DNA from: Naganishia liquefaciens
Taxonomy: Eukaryota; Basidiomycota; Tremellomycetes; Filobasidiales; Filobasidiaceae
Assembly: GCA_013423385.1 (NCBI GenBank)
Contig: BLZA01000048.1
Coordinates: forward strand, 90,456 to 154,455
Length of the DNA stretch: 64,000 bases
Direction: 5' to 3'
The translations under genes and the position numbers were made by a program. The notes under the pieces were generated by a model. That model worked only from the letters and a program-made list of their open reading frames with translations. It was not told the DNA's origin and did not search any database. How positions within the stretch are numbered: position 1 is the stretch's first letter; each line of letters begins with the position of its first letter. Below, piece by piece: positions 23,261 through 36,186 of this stretch.

Positions 23261-25871
23261 TTACAGTAATACACTTTTCAACCCTTGCATGACGGGTGAC
23301 AGCTTGCTTCGATCTTTCCGTTTCCGGTACAAATCAAGACTTGATTCATCTCTCAGTGAATCCCGGCTCCGCCGTTTCAGAGACGGGCGTTCTTGTAGAC
23401 TTGCGACGTAAGCGAGAACCTTTGGCGCAACCATCTTCCCTTGACCTGAAGGAATGGCACGATAACTTTTATTGCAAATGATTGAGTTCTTGCACGACAT
23501 CGATTTTGCTACACGACTCACGCAGGAAAACGCCCACAACAATTGCAGCCTCGCAGCCAAAGGTCTCGAGCGCTCCACGGCTGGTCGCCCATTCGACCTG
23601 GAAATAAGGAACGGCGCTGAAGACACGGATGTCAATAGAGGGCTTGCGATAGCATGCGAGCGACTCACAATCCACCAAAGACGCGGAAAGCGTTGACCAA
23701 AGCTGAGACTTCGCCTTGGCGGTAAGGGAATGTATTGGTCAGGTAGGCGTAGATTCCCACGGTCGAGATGAGGATTCCAAACTCGGCTAGATAAGAGTCA
23801 GGATGCGGTTTGTTGGTACAACCAAGCGACGCACCGAGCACCCAGCCGATGACCAGACCTGCAAAGTTGAACTTGTATTGGAATCCAGCGCCAAGGATGA
23901 TGAAACTGTTCCGGATCGTCAGTATGTAAACGGCTTGCCACACTGGCGCTCTACTGACCCTGCAGCAAAGAACGGCAGGCCGAGGTAGAGCGTCCAGAGA
24001 CGCATCTCGGCCTCAAAGACACCCTGGTTCTTGCGAATCAACCTTGAAGCGGTCCAGTCGTTGAAGCTGTCGACAGATGAGTCCCGGGCTTTGACGGCGA
24101 TCCGCACGCCACCTACTATCTGCCCACAATTTCACCCAAGATACAGCCCACAATAGGACTCCAGTAACTGCCTGCCAGCTTGTTCCCTGCACCAAGAGTC
24201 AGCTCATTCGTACTCAACGCTCGAGCGAAATCTCGCACCTTCGAATCCGAATCCGAGCGGCGGAGGGGAAGCGACAAAGACGGCATTGGTCACGTTGATA
24301 CCGATTCCGAATCCAAACGTGAGCATGACGTAGAACAGCGGCAAGATGCACTGCGGTCGCCACACGAGGTTGACAATGTCCAACACGCCCTGGAATATCG
24401 ACGGCCGGTAGCGTGACATTTTCGCGGCGTTGATGCCCTGGACAACGGTAGATTAGCTTGCGCCAGCGATAGCATATGAACGAGGCGCCCCGGGCGACTC
24501 ACCACGAGCGTCTCGATCCGGTAGCGCATTCCCGTGGTCGGTTTTTCGGGAATAGGATCCAAGTGGCGATCAAACATTGTCTCTTCAAAGAACAAGACGA
24601 TCAAGATGAGCACGACGCCGGCATAGATCGCGCCAATGCCCTGTATCACCTCGCTGTCAACTCGAAGCTTGAGACGCATGACATTCGCTCGCTACTCACG
24701 TAGATCCATCGCCATCCGAGCGGCTCGACGGCGAACCCGAGCAACGCCGGTCCGACAAAGGGGGAAAGAACGAATCCAAATGTCCACAGGTTGAGCTTTC
24801 GCGCTGTGGTGTTGCTCGTCAGCGTGCCTCTGAGCGATTTGGCGGATGAAGCGACTAACCTTGCAGATGGAAAGGATACATGTCGCAAACGGTGTACAGG
24901 CCGGATACCTGTGGCGCCGTCTGAAACGTGGCCGCCAGGATCCTCATGACCGCAAACGTCTAGCATCCATCGGGGCGTTTAGTACGCGGACAGATGTCCA
25001 TCGCTTCCCCGTGCCGACGTACCCCAAACGTCGGCGACAGGGCACAACCGATCGTGAACCCAAGGCCGATAAACTGACTCCAAAAGAGCACGGGCAGTCG
25101 ACCAAAGGCTTTGATCAAGAATACGGCACTGCGTGAGATGCCATGGTCAGCAACGGGAAGAATCGGGATCAGTCGCCCCCAGAAGAGACAGAGACTTGCA
25201 AGATTCCGCCCCACGCCAACATGAAGATGCTCCAATTCGATGTGACCGAGTTGACACGGTCTACCGTCTATCCGGGGACGGGGCGCAAACGAGACACACG
25301 TCAGCCAAGCTCATGGACGCCAATCCCTCTCGCGCGCGCGCGACTGACAGTATCGAACTGATGGGCGAGGGGAAAGAGCGTGGCGATTCCGCAGGATGAG
25401 ACGAAATCCGGTACGAACGCCGCCATGGTGATGATGATCAAATGATACGTCTTTTTCCAATCCGACCACTGTGCCGCAGCACGTGTCGGGGTCAGCTGGC
25501 GTGAACGGGTTATCGAGTGTGCGATATCAAGGGACGTACATTTTGCGGATCATCCGCGCGATCCGAAGGCTGCGGCCAGAGAATATATTTTCCGTCCCTC
25601 GATACTTTTAACCGACTTGCAATCTCTTCACCATACTAACCTCTCAATGCCATCAGCTTTTGCCAAGCTAAAAAGCAACCAAGGATCCCAAGCGCACCTC
25701 GATCTTTGCCTCTTCGGGATCCACGACGAGTCGTCCATCACTATGATCAAGTACCCCGTGGCGTTCTTCTGCGCCATCAAGGTCGTGTTTCCCGAGCGGA
25801 CGGCGTCCGAGTGGAGAGGACGCCGGAGGGGCGTACTCGTCCATGTGAATCGGTTCCTTTTCGGATGACAT
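23261..25871 (-). CDS. MFS transporter, drug:H+ antiporter-1 type
   Basis: Twelve-helix major facilitator, probably at the plasma membrane, exporting small organic compounds; substrate unknown. ATG at 25871 opens a roughly 65-residue charged cytosolic N-terminus (MSSEKEPIHMDEYAPP). Fungal DHA1 landmarks follow: WPQPSDDPQNPQNWSDWKK, AFGRLPVLFWSQFIGLGFT, SPFVGPALLGFAVEPLGWRW, then NKLAGSYWSPIVGCILGE and TFPYRQGEVSALVNAFRVFG. The late segment FQVEWATSRGALETFGCEAA precedes helix 12. Many short introns. A GTGAGT donor in helix 12 leads to a last exon with a basic tail ending at 23261; if that intron is not used, the frame would stop at 23469. The C-terminus is therefore uncertain. Confidence 0.8.
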
Positions 25872-26704
25872 GTTGGGAAAGTGTGTCGCAGGTGGTGGAC
25901 AGGAGGGAAAAACGGATGTCGCAGACGATGTGTGAACAAGCTAAGGGTTCTTTATATCCCGCGAGCCAATCCACCCATCAATTTACAATACAGGGAGATG
26001 ATTTCCCCGCATATCACACCAGTCCACATCCCCCCCTCCCCGCGCGCATCAGTAATCCGGGACTCCGTGGCGGCCCACGCAGGGCAGGACGCTCTACTGC
26101 GCAAGGGGGGCATCCGGATCCCAACAGCGTGGTAGAGTAGGCTAATTACCTTGTTCTCATATCCGGTCCTTGAGCTTCAAGGCCTGGGCGGCTCAACGAG
26201 CTGAGGGTGCGTGGCTGTAATCACTGATCGACATTTGCGGCGATAGAAGCGGGTCGGAAATAGATACACAAGGTGTTATAAATAAGTTTTTTTCCCCCCT
26301 GATATTCCCTGCCGCTGATGAGGTGTACTCTGTGATGGCTCTGCTTGTGCGCGTCCCGAGACTTGCTGATGGGAATGCGCGTGGTGTTTCGAGCCCCCGG
26401 ATGACTTTGGGAGACGACATGGCCGTCCACTGCTCTCATCCAAGGTGAAGAGCGGTCCCGGACGTGTGCCGCCGACAAGAGGCGGAACGACGAGGCCGGG
26501 AGAGTCGAGGTGGGTCACGTGGTGCGCGGATGCGGATGCGGATGCAGATGTGAGCGACCGCGGTACGTATACGTCACGATTCGATCGATGGCCGTCATCC
26601 ACCTCGATGCGACGTCAAAGGTGATCTGTGCGTCCGTCATAACCCCTCGGTATCCGTATCACCCACAGCAGCAGACCCATCATCGCACAACCCACACCGC
26701 AACA
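25872..26704. other. Divergent promoter region
   Basis: About 830 bases between the MFS start (minus) and the small membrane-protein start (plus). Contains a TATA-like element for the MFS gene. No coding signal. Confidence 0.4.
25949..25958 (-). promoter_or_regulatory. TATA-like element of the MFS transporter gene
   Basis: On the minus strand this reads GATATAAAGA, 78-87 bases before the ATG at 25871, followed by a pyrimidine-rich leader. Confidence 0.4.
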
Positions 26705-27762
26705 ATGTCCGTCCCCACAAACCCCATGGACCTGCCCACCACCAAGCGTCTCCTCGCGGAACACATCGCCCGCGGGGACATTACCCAAGCCGACGTTGAT
26801 CTCTTGCGTCGCGGGTACCGTTCCATGGCGATGACCACCTTTCTGGGCTCCCTCATCGGAATACCCGTGTACATTGCGCTCTCCCGGAGGAGACCACCGC
26901 CGAGTATGTTGGCGAGGCTGGGTGTCGCGGGCATGATGGCGGGCACGGGGAGTTTTCTGGGGTTTACGATCGGTGGCGCGGCTGCGGCGATGGAGGTCTC
27001 GCAGCATATGGAGGATTCACAGCGGTGAGTGCGCGCGCGCAGCGCAGCGCAGCGTGATAGCTCGAGACGTGAGGGAAGAGGAACGACGTTGCTGATCCGC
27101 TCGTGGGATCTTTTCATTCCCTCTTGATCGCTTCATTTCGTTCCGGCCATGCCCCGCGACGTCCTTGCACGATCCGACACACCAGTAAACTCCACATCTT
27201 TGAAGACATCATGGTCACCTCGAAACGCACCGCCGCCACCCAAGGCCAATTCGGCCCGACCGTCGCCGCCGAATGGGAAGACCCTTCCTCATCCTCCTCG
27301 TCCACCACGGACAACACCGGATCCCCCATCGCCTCGGCCGTCTCCCAGAACGGCAACGTCGTCTGGGACGCTGAAGCCACTGAACGACGTATCGAGGCCG
27401 AACGGGAACGTGACGTTGCCGCGACTGATCGCGGAGCCAACTCTATAACCCAACAGACGGGCTCCACATGGGACCGCCTCCGTCAACAAAACACCCCACG
27501 TCAACCCCCTTCCCCGCGCTCACCCGCACCGGCACCGGCACCGGCACCAACGACGCCCACCACCCGCCCGGCTAACCCCCTCGACCTGACGACGACGACC
27601 CAGTCAAAGTACGCACCGGGGTTGAGCGTCGAAGACAAGATTGCACAGGAATCCGAGGATGAACGCAGGCGGGAGCAGCAAGAGTTTGAGCGGCTCATGG
27701 AGCGGGAGCGCGAGGCGGCCGCGATGGGCAAGGAGGAAGGGTTTGAGAAGGGACGCTGGTAA
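26705..27762 (+). CDS. Small two-helix membrane protein with charged tail
   Basis: Two exons, 26705-27024 and 27186-27762, join in frame to 298 aa. The donor is GTGAGT and the acceptor CAG. Residues 1-40 are hydrophilic (MSVPTNPMDLPTTKRLLAEH). Two hydrophobic, glycine-rich segments follow (TTFLGSLIGIPVYIALS near 44-60; LGVAGMMAGTGSFLGFTIGG near 72-91) with a basic RRRPPP turn between, resembling a helical hairpin in the mitochondrial or ER membrane. The C-terminal half is acidic and Ser/Pro/Thr rich and ends in a charged helix (RRREQQEFERLMERERE). No confident family. The 161-nt intron contains a GC dinucleotide run. Confidence 0.6.
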
Positions 27763-29381
27763 GGGGCGCTCCTGCCGAGCATGGGGATACGGATGCTGGG
27801 AGGGACCTTTTCGAGGCACGCGTTGGTTGAACGAGCGGCCGGATTTCCCCTATTCCCGGCGAGCACGCTGGGTCGGCGAGGGAATACGGGTCGTGAGCGG
27901 ACGCGAGAGCGCGACGAGATGCCGGTGTGTTTGACAACGCCTCTCGGGATCTCCCATCGATCCACGCCGCTTTCATCATTGACGGAGAAGCTTTGAGCAT
28001 GACGATCGATGGATCTATTACATTGGCATAATTGGAATGATAACGTGTATTCCATACTCAACCGATGAAGATAATCAGCATCGAGCGCCTCGTCACAGAG
28101 AGGCTGGTCGTGCGCGGGCGTGTTTCTGTCCGGGCTTCTCCGCCGACTCGATGACTGCTCGCTCGCCCGGGCGGATTCTGTGCGTTGACGAGGTAGCGAG
28201 GCCTGCATGACTCGTGTTCCGGTCCATGTGCGCTTCCCCTGCACGATATGTCGAAGAGACGGGTCGAGCTTTGGTTGGTTGCCAAGGCTTGATCGACGGC
28301 CTTTTCGTGATCATGGAGCACATTCATTCCGCAAGCAGATCGGATCGTCCCATGAGATAGTCGAGCATCAAGAGCCGCAACTTCTTTGCGAGTGGAAACG
28401 CTGCAGCATGGCGAGTGCGACGATACGTACAAGGGTTGAGTAACGGAACCATCCGGCGGTACCATGACCTGTTCCATGTGCAGCAATCGCCCAGACGAGC
28501 ATTTGTAAAGCAGAGTCTAGCGCTTGTGACATTGCCTCGAACCGTGCTGCGATCCAGAAAAGGCAAGCGAAAGAGCAGCCAACACGATCGTATGCGTGGA
28601 ATGAAGCATAAAGAGCGCAGGGCACATTTCAGGGTAAAAGGTTACAGGTAAATGAAGGCCAACGGCGTATCGTGATCGAGATGTTTCCCTTCGTTGCAAG
28701 ACCCGGCGCGAACGGTCAACCCGTGCCGTTGGCGGCATTCCGTCCACCTGAAAGGCCGAGTCTTCAAGCGACCGCCATCCGTTTGTGAGCCAGACTGTCG
28801 GTCGTTCCTGTCTGGGCGGGCCTCTCGCGAGACCCTCTTGCGAACGGTATGTGATCGAGGCTGCAAGATCTCGGCGCCTCTCATGCATTGCAGCGGCGGT
28901 GGAATATGACATGACAGAGCCAGGCCACATTCATCTACACTGTATCTGAAAAGTCGAGATCCGGTTGGCGGCTGCCAAAGCGAGATTGCCACGTGAATCG
29001 GTCACTCATCACGAACGAGGGGAAAAAGTGGTGTCAGAGATTGTTGGAGCCGCTCGCTGTCGTGGCCGTCGTATGCCAACGCAGCAACCGATGGCCACTC
29101 AACATTGGACATGCTTGGCCCGCCGGCTCGGTGTCTCTGTGGCGACGACACATGATCCCGTGCACGGCTTCACATAGCGACCATGGCCTGTCCGCCTCCT
29201 CAAACATGGCCCGATTGACGTCCGTGTCCTGAAAAACCATTGGTTATTGTTCATTATGTTCCTTACAATCAAGCTACGTGTAATGACCATCGGGTCGATG
29301 GCCTTAGGTATACGCTGACTACTTTTGCGTGACGAGCCACGGGGGGGCTTCGTCTTTTTGTATTCATTGCCCGCGAGCACA
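27763..29381. other. Gene-free region between membrane-protein gene and AAAP permease
   Basis: About 1.6 kb with only short overlapping frames on both strands, none with a domain or splice support. Both flanking genes end here, so it should hold two 3' regions. No RNA gene or repeat recognised. Confidence 0.4.
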
Positions 29382-31704
29382 TTACGTCGAGCCCGAGTTG
29401 TCGGCGCCTGGCGATGCGAATCCCGTCAGCCGAGTCTCGCGCTGCGAGCCAATTGGGCACCACTTACAGCTCCAAGGGGAGGTTCCACCGTTGCTCTCGT
29501 AACTGGTCTTGATGTCGATGACCGAGCCGTACGTCTAGGGGAATATTCGTCAGCAGTGCGCGGATGTCACGGGCTGCAGAGCGACTCACTCCTGCGCCAC
29601 AAATGTAGAGACCGGACAAGAAGACAAACGCCGCCCAGAAGAACAAGAGTCGGTACTTGAGCGACTTGTCCTCGCGCCAGTGAGGCGCAAAGTCAAAGAA
29701 CCACATGGCGCCCTGACGACCGAGTCAGCTGCCAACGAACGGTGCTGCAGAGCACTAGCGGGACTCACCTCCAAAGACATGCACAAAATGGAACCGAAAA
29801 GGGCGCCGACGAGTCCGACGAGACTGTAACGGGGATGAGCGTACGTCGGGTATTGGCAACAGAATTACGTACCCGTTGAAGACTGGGATCGCCGAGGCAA
29901 TCACGTACGAGAACAAGGTGCATCCGGCAGTGCAGGAGAACCAGACAACGTAGTGCTTGAATGTGTTCTTGGAAAGGTCGTCGGTGCCGCGAAGCAGACG
30001 GACAAAAAGGTATTTAGCGGGCATGTGGGCTGCAAACCGGTCCGATTAGCCCACTGCATTCTCGAAGGGGCAACTACGGGACCTACTGTAGATGGTGCTC
30101 GAGGCCAACAGCGCCGGCAATGAACTGCAAGGCGTTGTGAGCACCGACTTTGCTCTTGTTCAACACGCCGTACTTACATTCCGTATGCAATCTTCTTGAT
30201 CAATGGCCCGGCGCTTCCAAGAGCCGGCGAAGCGACGTACTGACCGCAGTAGTAGTAGACGACGATGGCGACAGCCTAGAGATGACGACCCAAACGGTTG
30301 AGCGACAACACACGCGCCGAAAACTCGTCCCACTCACGAGGTAGAGCGCAACCATGACACTCTGACACGCAATAAGCGCCTTGGTAAAGTCCTGCGGCCT
30401 GCGCATCTCGGCAATCAATCCGAACCTATAATCCCAAGTCTTAGCCGACGTCCGGAACAACGGCCCGCGAGCGACCTACATGGCGGGTGTACCGGCCCAT
30501 GCGAACAAGAGTTGACCGACGGCGCCCATGGCGGCCGCAAACGTGGGCTTGCCAAAGAGAATGATATTGATGTCGTCAACGCCCTCCGGCATGGCCGCCG
30601 GTCTGTCGGACACCGCGACGGCAATGGTGACGATGAGCACTGCGCGGAGGCGGGGTTGAGATGAGCTGTCATTGAGCGCGAGGGGTGCCGAACACTCACG
30701 AGAAGCGATAATCGATGCGGATCCCGACCATCCGACCCAGCTCAGCTTTTCGAGCGTCTGGATCGAGGCGAGCAAAAACACGGCAATGGCGGCGACGGCG
30801 ACAAAGACGGCGGTACATGTGCCATGTTCGCTGATGGCGTTCAAGGCGATACTCTGGCGTTCGGCGCGCACGCGTCAGTGGGGGCTTCCCGATGTCGTTG
30901 TGGGGAAGGATAAAGGCAGCAACTTACGAGCTGAGGAGAAAAAGGTCAGTGTCTTCGATATTCCTCTGCGAGGAGCCAAACATACCGAAAGCAAACCACT
31001 TCCGACCACACAGGTCATGTATAACCAGTACGCCACCGCGATGAATTCCCTACCCAAGTTTCCGCCAAGCATGTATCCGACATCGGCGACACTGTACACG
31101 TCGGGATGCCGCAGCTTGAACTTGCCGACCATCCAGCCTGGGAGGGCAAGTATCAGCAAGTCGCTCCGCTGGAGACCGGGGGCGTGGACGTACCTGCCCA
31201 AGTGGTGATCACGCCGAGGGCGACCAAGATGATGATACCTGGTTGATGTCAGCTTCAACCCGGCGACGACCGCGGCAAGCGCATCGACGTACCAGGAATG
31301 ATACCCAACGTGCCCAACACGCTCGGCACACTCAACACGCCCAACCCGATCTGCGTCTTGAAAAGCAACACGGCCGTCGCTACCCTCTTGCCCATCAGCC
31401 ATCAGATTTCCCCCTTGCCCCCAACCCCGAACTCACACTTCCACCCGACCGCCCGATAATTCGGCCCCCCCTCTGAAATCTCTCCAAACACGGCATCGGC
31501 ATCCGCACCCGCCGCCATCGTTCCCGCCACAGCGGCTTCAAGCTCAGCGGCATCGGCCTCGTAGGCACGAACGCTGCCGTCGGAGGTGGCATCCGGGGTG
31601 AGTTGTTTGCCGATCGTGGTCGGTTTGCCCGAGGGAGCGGCGGGGGAGAGCGGGATCGAGTCCTTTTCCGGGGATGCTGCGGTGCGCTTGTTCATAAAAC
31701 CCAT
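29382..31704 (-). CDS. AAAP-family (Mtr-type) neutral amino acid permease
   Basis: Proton-coupled amino acid importer of the amino acid/auxin permease family, closest in pattern to Neurospora Mtr. ATG at 31704. The cytosolic N-terminus is about 85 residues. Then come [20 protein letters not shown]-type helix 1, [40 protein letters not shown], and [31 protein letters not shown] and [20 protein letters not shown] follow, then [20 protein letters not shown] and [20 protein letters not shown]. The last intron joins SPWSC to the final residues ADNSGST, the usual Mtr-type end. Eleven helices are expected. The introns are short, and a TTTATAAAAC element lies about 250 bases upstream. Confidence 0.85.
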
Positions 31705-33862
31705 GGTTGTTTCGTTGGACGTTTGCCTGGCAATGTTTCTGCAAAGATCGTTGGTCGAGTCCTAACAGGGGAGTTCCTTGTAGTGATTCCTCGACGAATG
31801 TCAAATGACTCTTGTACGTATGCCGCTCGGTGCGGGTAACCTTGACTTTCGGTGGAGTTCGGTGGAGTATTATTAGGATGAAATGGAAAAAGGCGAGAGC
31901 CGTCCGCTGTAGGCGCTCGGTCGGGTTTGCAGGGTCTTTGCTTTTGGTGATTTATAAAACCCGGCGAGAGGCGGTCCCACGGTGTAAACACGAACAAACT
32001 CTTTTATGTAAAAAAGAAGGAATGAATCACCGGCGATGAACGATGAGCAGATCTGAGCGGCTCGCGCACGGGGCAAGGAGGGCCAAGCAATGCGGGATGG
32101 CTATCCTACAGGAAGAACTGGGCAGGCGGATAGCAGGCCATTCAACCCGTTTTCTCTTTGGGATTCCCAACTGGAAAGAAGAGAAAAAATTTAAAACCGT
32201 CTTGGTGCCGCGGGCCCCACAGAGATTGTTTCGGTCAACGCGGCCAAACCCTGCGCGAGAGTCTGCTACGCCCGCTGTCCCACGGTTTTTTACGATACCT
32301 GGCATGACAACCACCCCCCCGTCTTGCCTTTTCACAAGACATGTTGACACGCACGCCACCCCACCCCATCTCCCCTGCGTCGTCTCCTACCCTGCTTCCC
32401 TCCCTCCCAACACCCCAACACCCCAACACCCCTACACCCCGCTCATTCTCACCACTCTTCCAGCAAATAACAATAAATGTCTCAGAAACCCACAAGATCA
32501 GCTGAGACGCCGCCCGCATCAGCTGATCGGCCAATTCCCCCCTTCTTTGCACCGGAGGCACCCCACTCGCGGAGCCCCTCCGATAACCCGACTTGGCTTG
32601 GCGCCGTTTTCGTTTCGTCCGTGTGGCGAGGGGGGTGGTTCGGGGGTCTCGTGTGGAAGGGAGGGATGCGAAGGGGGGGGGGGGAGAGGGGATCCCGGAT
32701 GGCGAGGGGGATGGCCTTGAGCCGCTGCGGGGGAATAGGAATGTTGTAGTTGCTTCCGGGCAGGGTCTGGGCTTTGTGGTGGCGAGGTGTTGAGCGGATG
32801 GGTGTTCCGGCCTTGGGCAATTGGTGGCGTATTCGTCCGGGGACCTATCCCGTTATGGACGTGAGGGAAAAAGACTAGACACGGGGGGCACTCTCGAGCT
32901 AGGCAGAGAACCATTCCAAGTCTACCGTATTCAGCAACTCGGTTTAATGTACACAGACGTATTAATGGAGAGATGGGAAATCACATTCTTTCTGCCGTTA
33001 GGGAGGGGGGGCGGTTTATGCTCCGGTAACCTTGCGATGAGGGTCGTGGTGTTGCGCCGGCATGTGATGGTAGGGGCTGATAGGCGTCCGCCCTCGTGAG
33101 CCGGGGATCTTGGCAAAGAAAGTAATCAACGGGGCCCGGGCTTCGCTTCGTGGATCACCTGGGGCGGGCGAGCGAGCGCACCGCGTCTGACACCGAGGGT
33201 GCGCTTCCAATATACGTGCAAACTCGGATGAGAATAAAGTATCACTTGGTCCGAGGCGATCATGTGAGGTTCGACCTCGTCGAGATGACGCTTGTTGTTT
33301 CGGCAGTTGTCGCCATAGTCTACCAGTATAGAGACCCCCCAAGATCGGATTTCATGGTCACTTGGTGCCGAGAGGCAGGCTCGCCGAAAGGAGCCGATAC
33401 TGGATGAGTGAAACGGATCAAGCGCTAGTTGTGGACGTGCGACACAAAGGGGAATGTAACGTGTTCTGTTTACCCCGCATGTATGGCGGGATGGAATGTA
33501 TGGACGTGCAAGAGTCCAAGGGTTCTTGGTGTATGGGGCAGCACCGGCCATTGTACGAGGTGGGCGGGGGCGGGCGGGCGCACGATCAATGACCCGCGAC
33601 GGACAACAGCGTGAAATCTGCATATCATCCACGCAATGCTCAGAACCGACATCCATCGTCGACGCGGACCGAATCCACCATTCAAGCGATCAAGATCCCC
33701 CAGCCTCCCTCCCGCACCCAACCCCTCCTCGACTCCCCACCGGGCGCCGACGCGGAATCAAACCCCCCACCCCCCCCACCCGCTCGGCGCGACTCGTCAT
33801 CAGCGTCTTCCCTCTTCCCCCCGCTGCGTCGGATTCCTCGGCTCTCCTCACAGGGTCACATC
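31705..33862. other. Large gene-poor region with low-complexity tracts
   Basis: About 2.2 kb between the divergent AAAP permease and UBX genes. It contains repeated CAACACCC units near 32405-32440, a G run near 32676-32685, and C-rich runs near 33760-33780. An ATG frame at 32477-32749 (90 codons, starting MSQKPTRSAETPPASADRP) follows a C/T-rich leader but quickly becomes Gly/Trp/Arg-rich across the G run; it could be a first exon, but I found no partner. Confidence 0.4.
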
Positions 33863-35663
33863 ATGTCGGATAAACAGCAGCTGCTCGAGATGGGCTTTGA
33901 TGAGCCGCGCGTGGAGTGTATGTTGTTCCCTCCGTTTGGTATGGGTATGCTGAGTGATGGGTTCGATCAGGGGCGTTGCGTGCGACAAAAGGTGCAGGTT
34001 TACAGGTACGTCACGTCACGTCTGGCATCGTCGTCGATCCGCTTGGACTCATTGATTGGCCTGGGATAGCCCGCCCTGGACCACATCGTCGAACACATGG
34101 ATTCGCCCGTTCCATCCACGACGACGGCCGACGATGCAGAAGACTCGCAAGACGAAGACAGTGAAGCCCTCAAAGCACACATTGCCAAGATGAAAGCCAG
34201 CGGAGATGCGTCGGCGGGAAGCGGAGAAGCGTTGGCGCGGAGCGTCAAGTGCTCCGAGGTGAGTCTCCGGTCGAGACCGGAGACCGGTGTGAAGACGCGC
34301 GTGTGGCTCATTCTCCGGGGGAATGTTTATGCCGGATTAGTGTGGCAAGGTGTTCAAGAATCAGGATCTCGTGAGCTTTCATGCGGAAAAGTCGGGCCAT
34401 TCAGAGTTTGAGGAGAGTACGGAAGAGGTGAGTCGAGTCTCGCCTCGCATGTGCCCAGCGCGCGCGAGGGGAGGGGGGGGGGGGGATCGGTGGAATTGAT
34501 CACGCGCGTTGCATCACCTCTTTTTCCCGCACAACCCATCACCCCACACACCGTCCTTGTACCTTCCCGCCCATCCCGCCCCCGCACCAGTACGTCCCGC
34601 TCACCGCCGAACAAACAAAAGCAAAGCTCGAAGAACTCCGACACAAGCTCGCCGAGAAGCGGGCCCGGCAGGCCGTCGAGGACGTGGAAGCGAACAAGGC
34701 AAACGAGGTGAGCCCTGGCCACGCCCAATACTCGCTTTCTCGCGCTGCGCGTGTCGCAGGGCGCGGACAACTAGCGCAAGCTAACCCTCGGCGCGCAGAA
34801 ACTCCGTCGGAAAGCCGGGCAGGATTCGGGCGAGATGAGGCAGGCGTTGGCGATCAAGGAGATGGAAAAGGAGGCGGCGGCCAAGAAGCGAGGTGGGTCT
34901 TGTCCGTCCTAGTCTTTCCTCACGATATCCGCACGCCCGTCGCAGTGCGCTCTTTCCCCTCCTTTCCTCTCCTTCCCGCCTCTCTCACATCCACGCCGGA
35001 AGCTCACTCCCCCCCTCCCCACCCACGCCCCTCTACAGAAAAACTCGAAGACGCCCGCGCCAAAGCCGCCATCCGCGCCCAAATCGAAGCCGACAAACGG
35101 GCCCGCGCCGAAAAAGCCGCACGGGACAAGGCAATTCGTGAGGGCCAGCCCGTCCCTTCCATGTCCTCCCCGAACCCTGCGCCGGCTACGCGTGCACCGA
35201 CGACAACACAGGGCACAAAAGGCGCCGAGTACAAGGAGACGAGGCTCCAGGTGCGGTTGAGTACGGGTGGCGCACCGTTGGTCAAGGCTTTCCCCTCGGA
35301 TGCGCGTGAGTCCCGATCCGCGGTTGCCTGTTCTCGTGCGAGGCGCTGATGGTATGCCCTCCCGCGGCGGACAGCGCTGTCCGAAGTGGCGGAATGGATC
35401 GCGTCGGAGAATTTGAGCTACGACGTTTCGTCCGTCAAGCTGTCGACGACTTTCCCGCGGTACGTTTCCCCTGGATCTTTCTTGCTGCGTCGGGATTCAT
35501 GGGCTGACACGCGGCACGAGTAGCAAGGTGTTTGGGCCCGGTGATATGGGCCGGAGTCTGCGGGAGAATGGATTGACGCCGAGTGCGGTGAGTCCTCTTT
35601 TGGTTTCTTGGGATGTGAAACATGGCTGATTCGGCGGACAAGGTCTTGATGGCGAGTCCGTGA
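33863..35663 (+). CDS. UBA-UBX domain protein (UBXN1/SAKS1-like)
   Basis: Likely adaptor of the Cdc48/p97 ATPase that also binds ubiquitin. ATG at 33863. The N-terminal UBA domain (MSDKQQLLEMGFDEPRVE, then QPALDHIVEHMDSP) is split by an intron. A small zinc-finger-like motif follows, C-x2-C-x12-H-x5-H (CSECGKVF, then HAEKSGHSEFEES), as in UBXN1-type proteins. A long charged coiled coil comes next (YVPLTAEQTKAKLEELRHK, KLEDARAKAAIRAQIEADKR). The C-terminal UBX beta-grasp domain runs KETRLQVRLSTGGAPLVKAF, LSEVAEWIASENLSYDVSSV, TTFPRKVF, GLTPSAVLM. The FPR turn that contacts p97 is kept. About eight short introns; the last exon ends at 35663. Confidence 0.85.
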
Positions 35664-36186
35664 TCTTGTAAAGCCAGGATCGCAGCGGAATGAACCAGAG
35701 TTAAGGGGTACCGCGGGTTGTATCATAGCTCAGCCGCGGATCGACATCGTATGGGGAGTCGTGCCGGAAATGCTCAGCCAAGGTGTTTGGGAGTCGTATA
35801 CTCGCGATCATGTCAGCCAGAAAAGGCTTTTGGCGTTGGTCGACTCGATGATTGCACCGCACCGATCCAGAGCCATGTGTACAGAGTCATCCAAGTCGAG
35901 TCAACCGAGTCAAGGTATTGTGCGATAATCCATCACAGCACGTCGGTCTTTTGGGACTCGTCGCATGGCTGTAAACGGACATGTAGGCAACCACAGAGAC
36001 CGATCGACTCGTACACGCGCTGTAAGGACCGTCCTCCCCAGGTGGGGATCACGGAAGCTTTAGCGGGACCGGAAAGCATCCTTGTTGCAAGGAATGTCTC
36101 TAGCGCAGAGCATTTTGTGCTGATCAGAAAGATCGTCTAATCCCGTTGCACCGTACAATATCTCTCGAACTGGCAGCGGCCCGTTC
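35664..36186. other. Intergenic region between convergent genes
   Basis: About 520 bases between the UBX and SPO7 3' ends. A 140-codon frame on the plus strand (35718-36140) starts at a non-ATG codon and has no domain. Confidence 0.4.

Noticed and set aside
32043-32720. 225-codon plus-strand frame in the AAAP-UBX spacer
   Set aside because: Crosses G-rich and CAACACCC low-complexity tracts, Pro/Thr then Gly/Arg composition, no domain; not supported as a gene.
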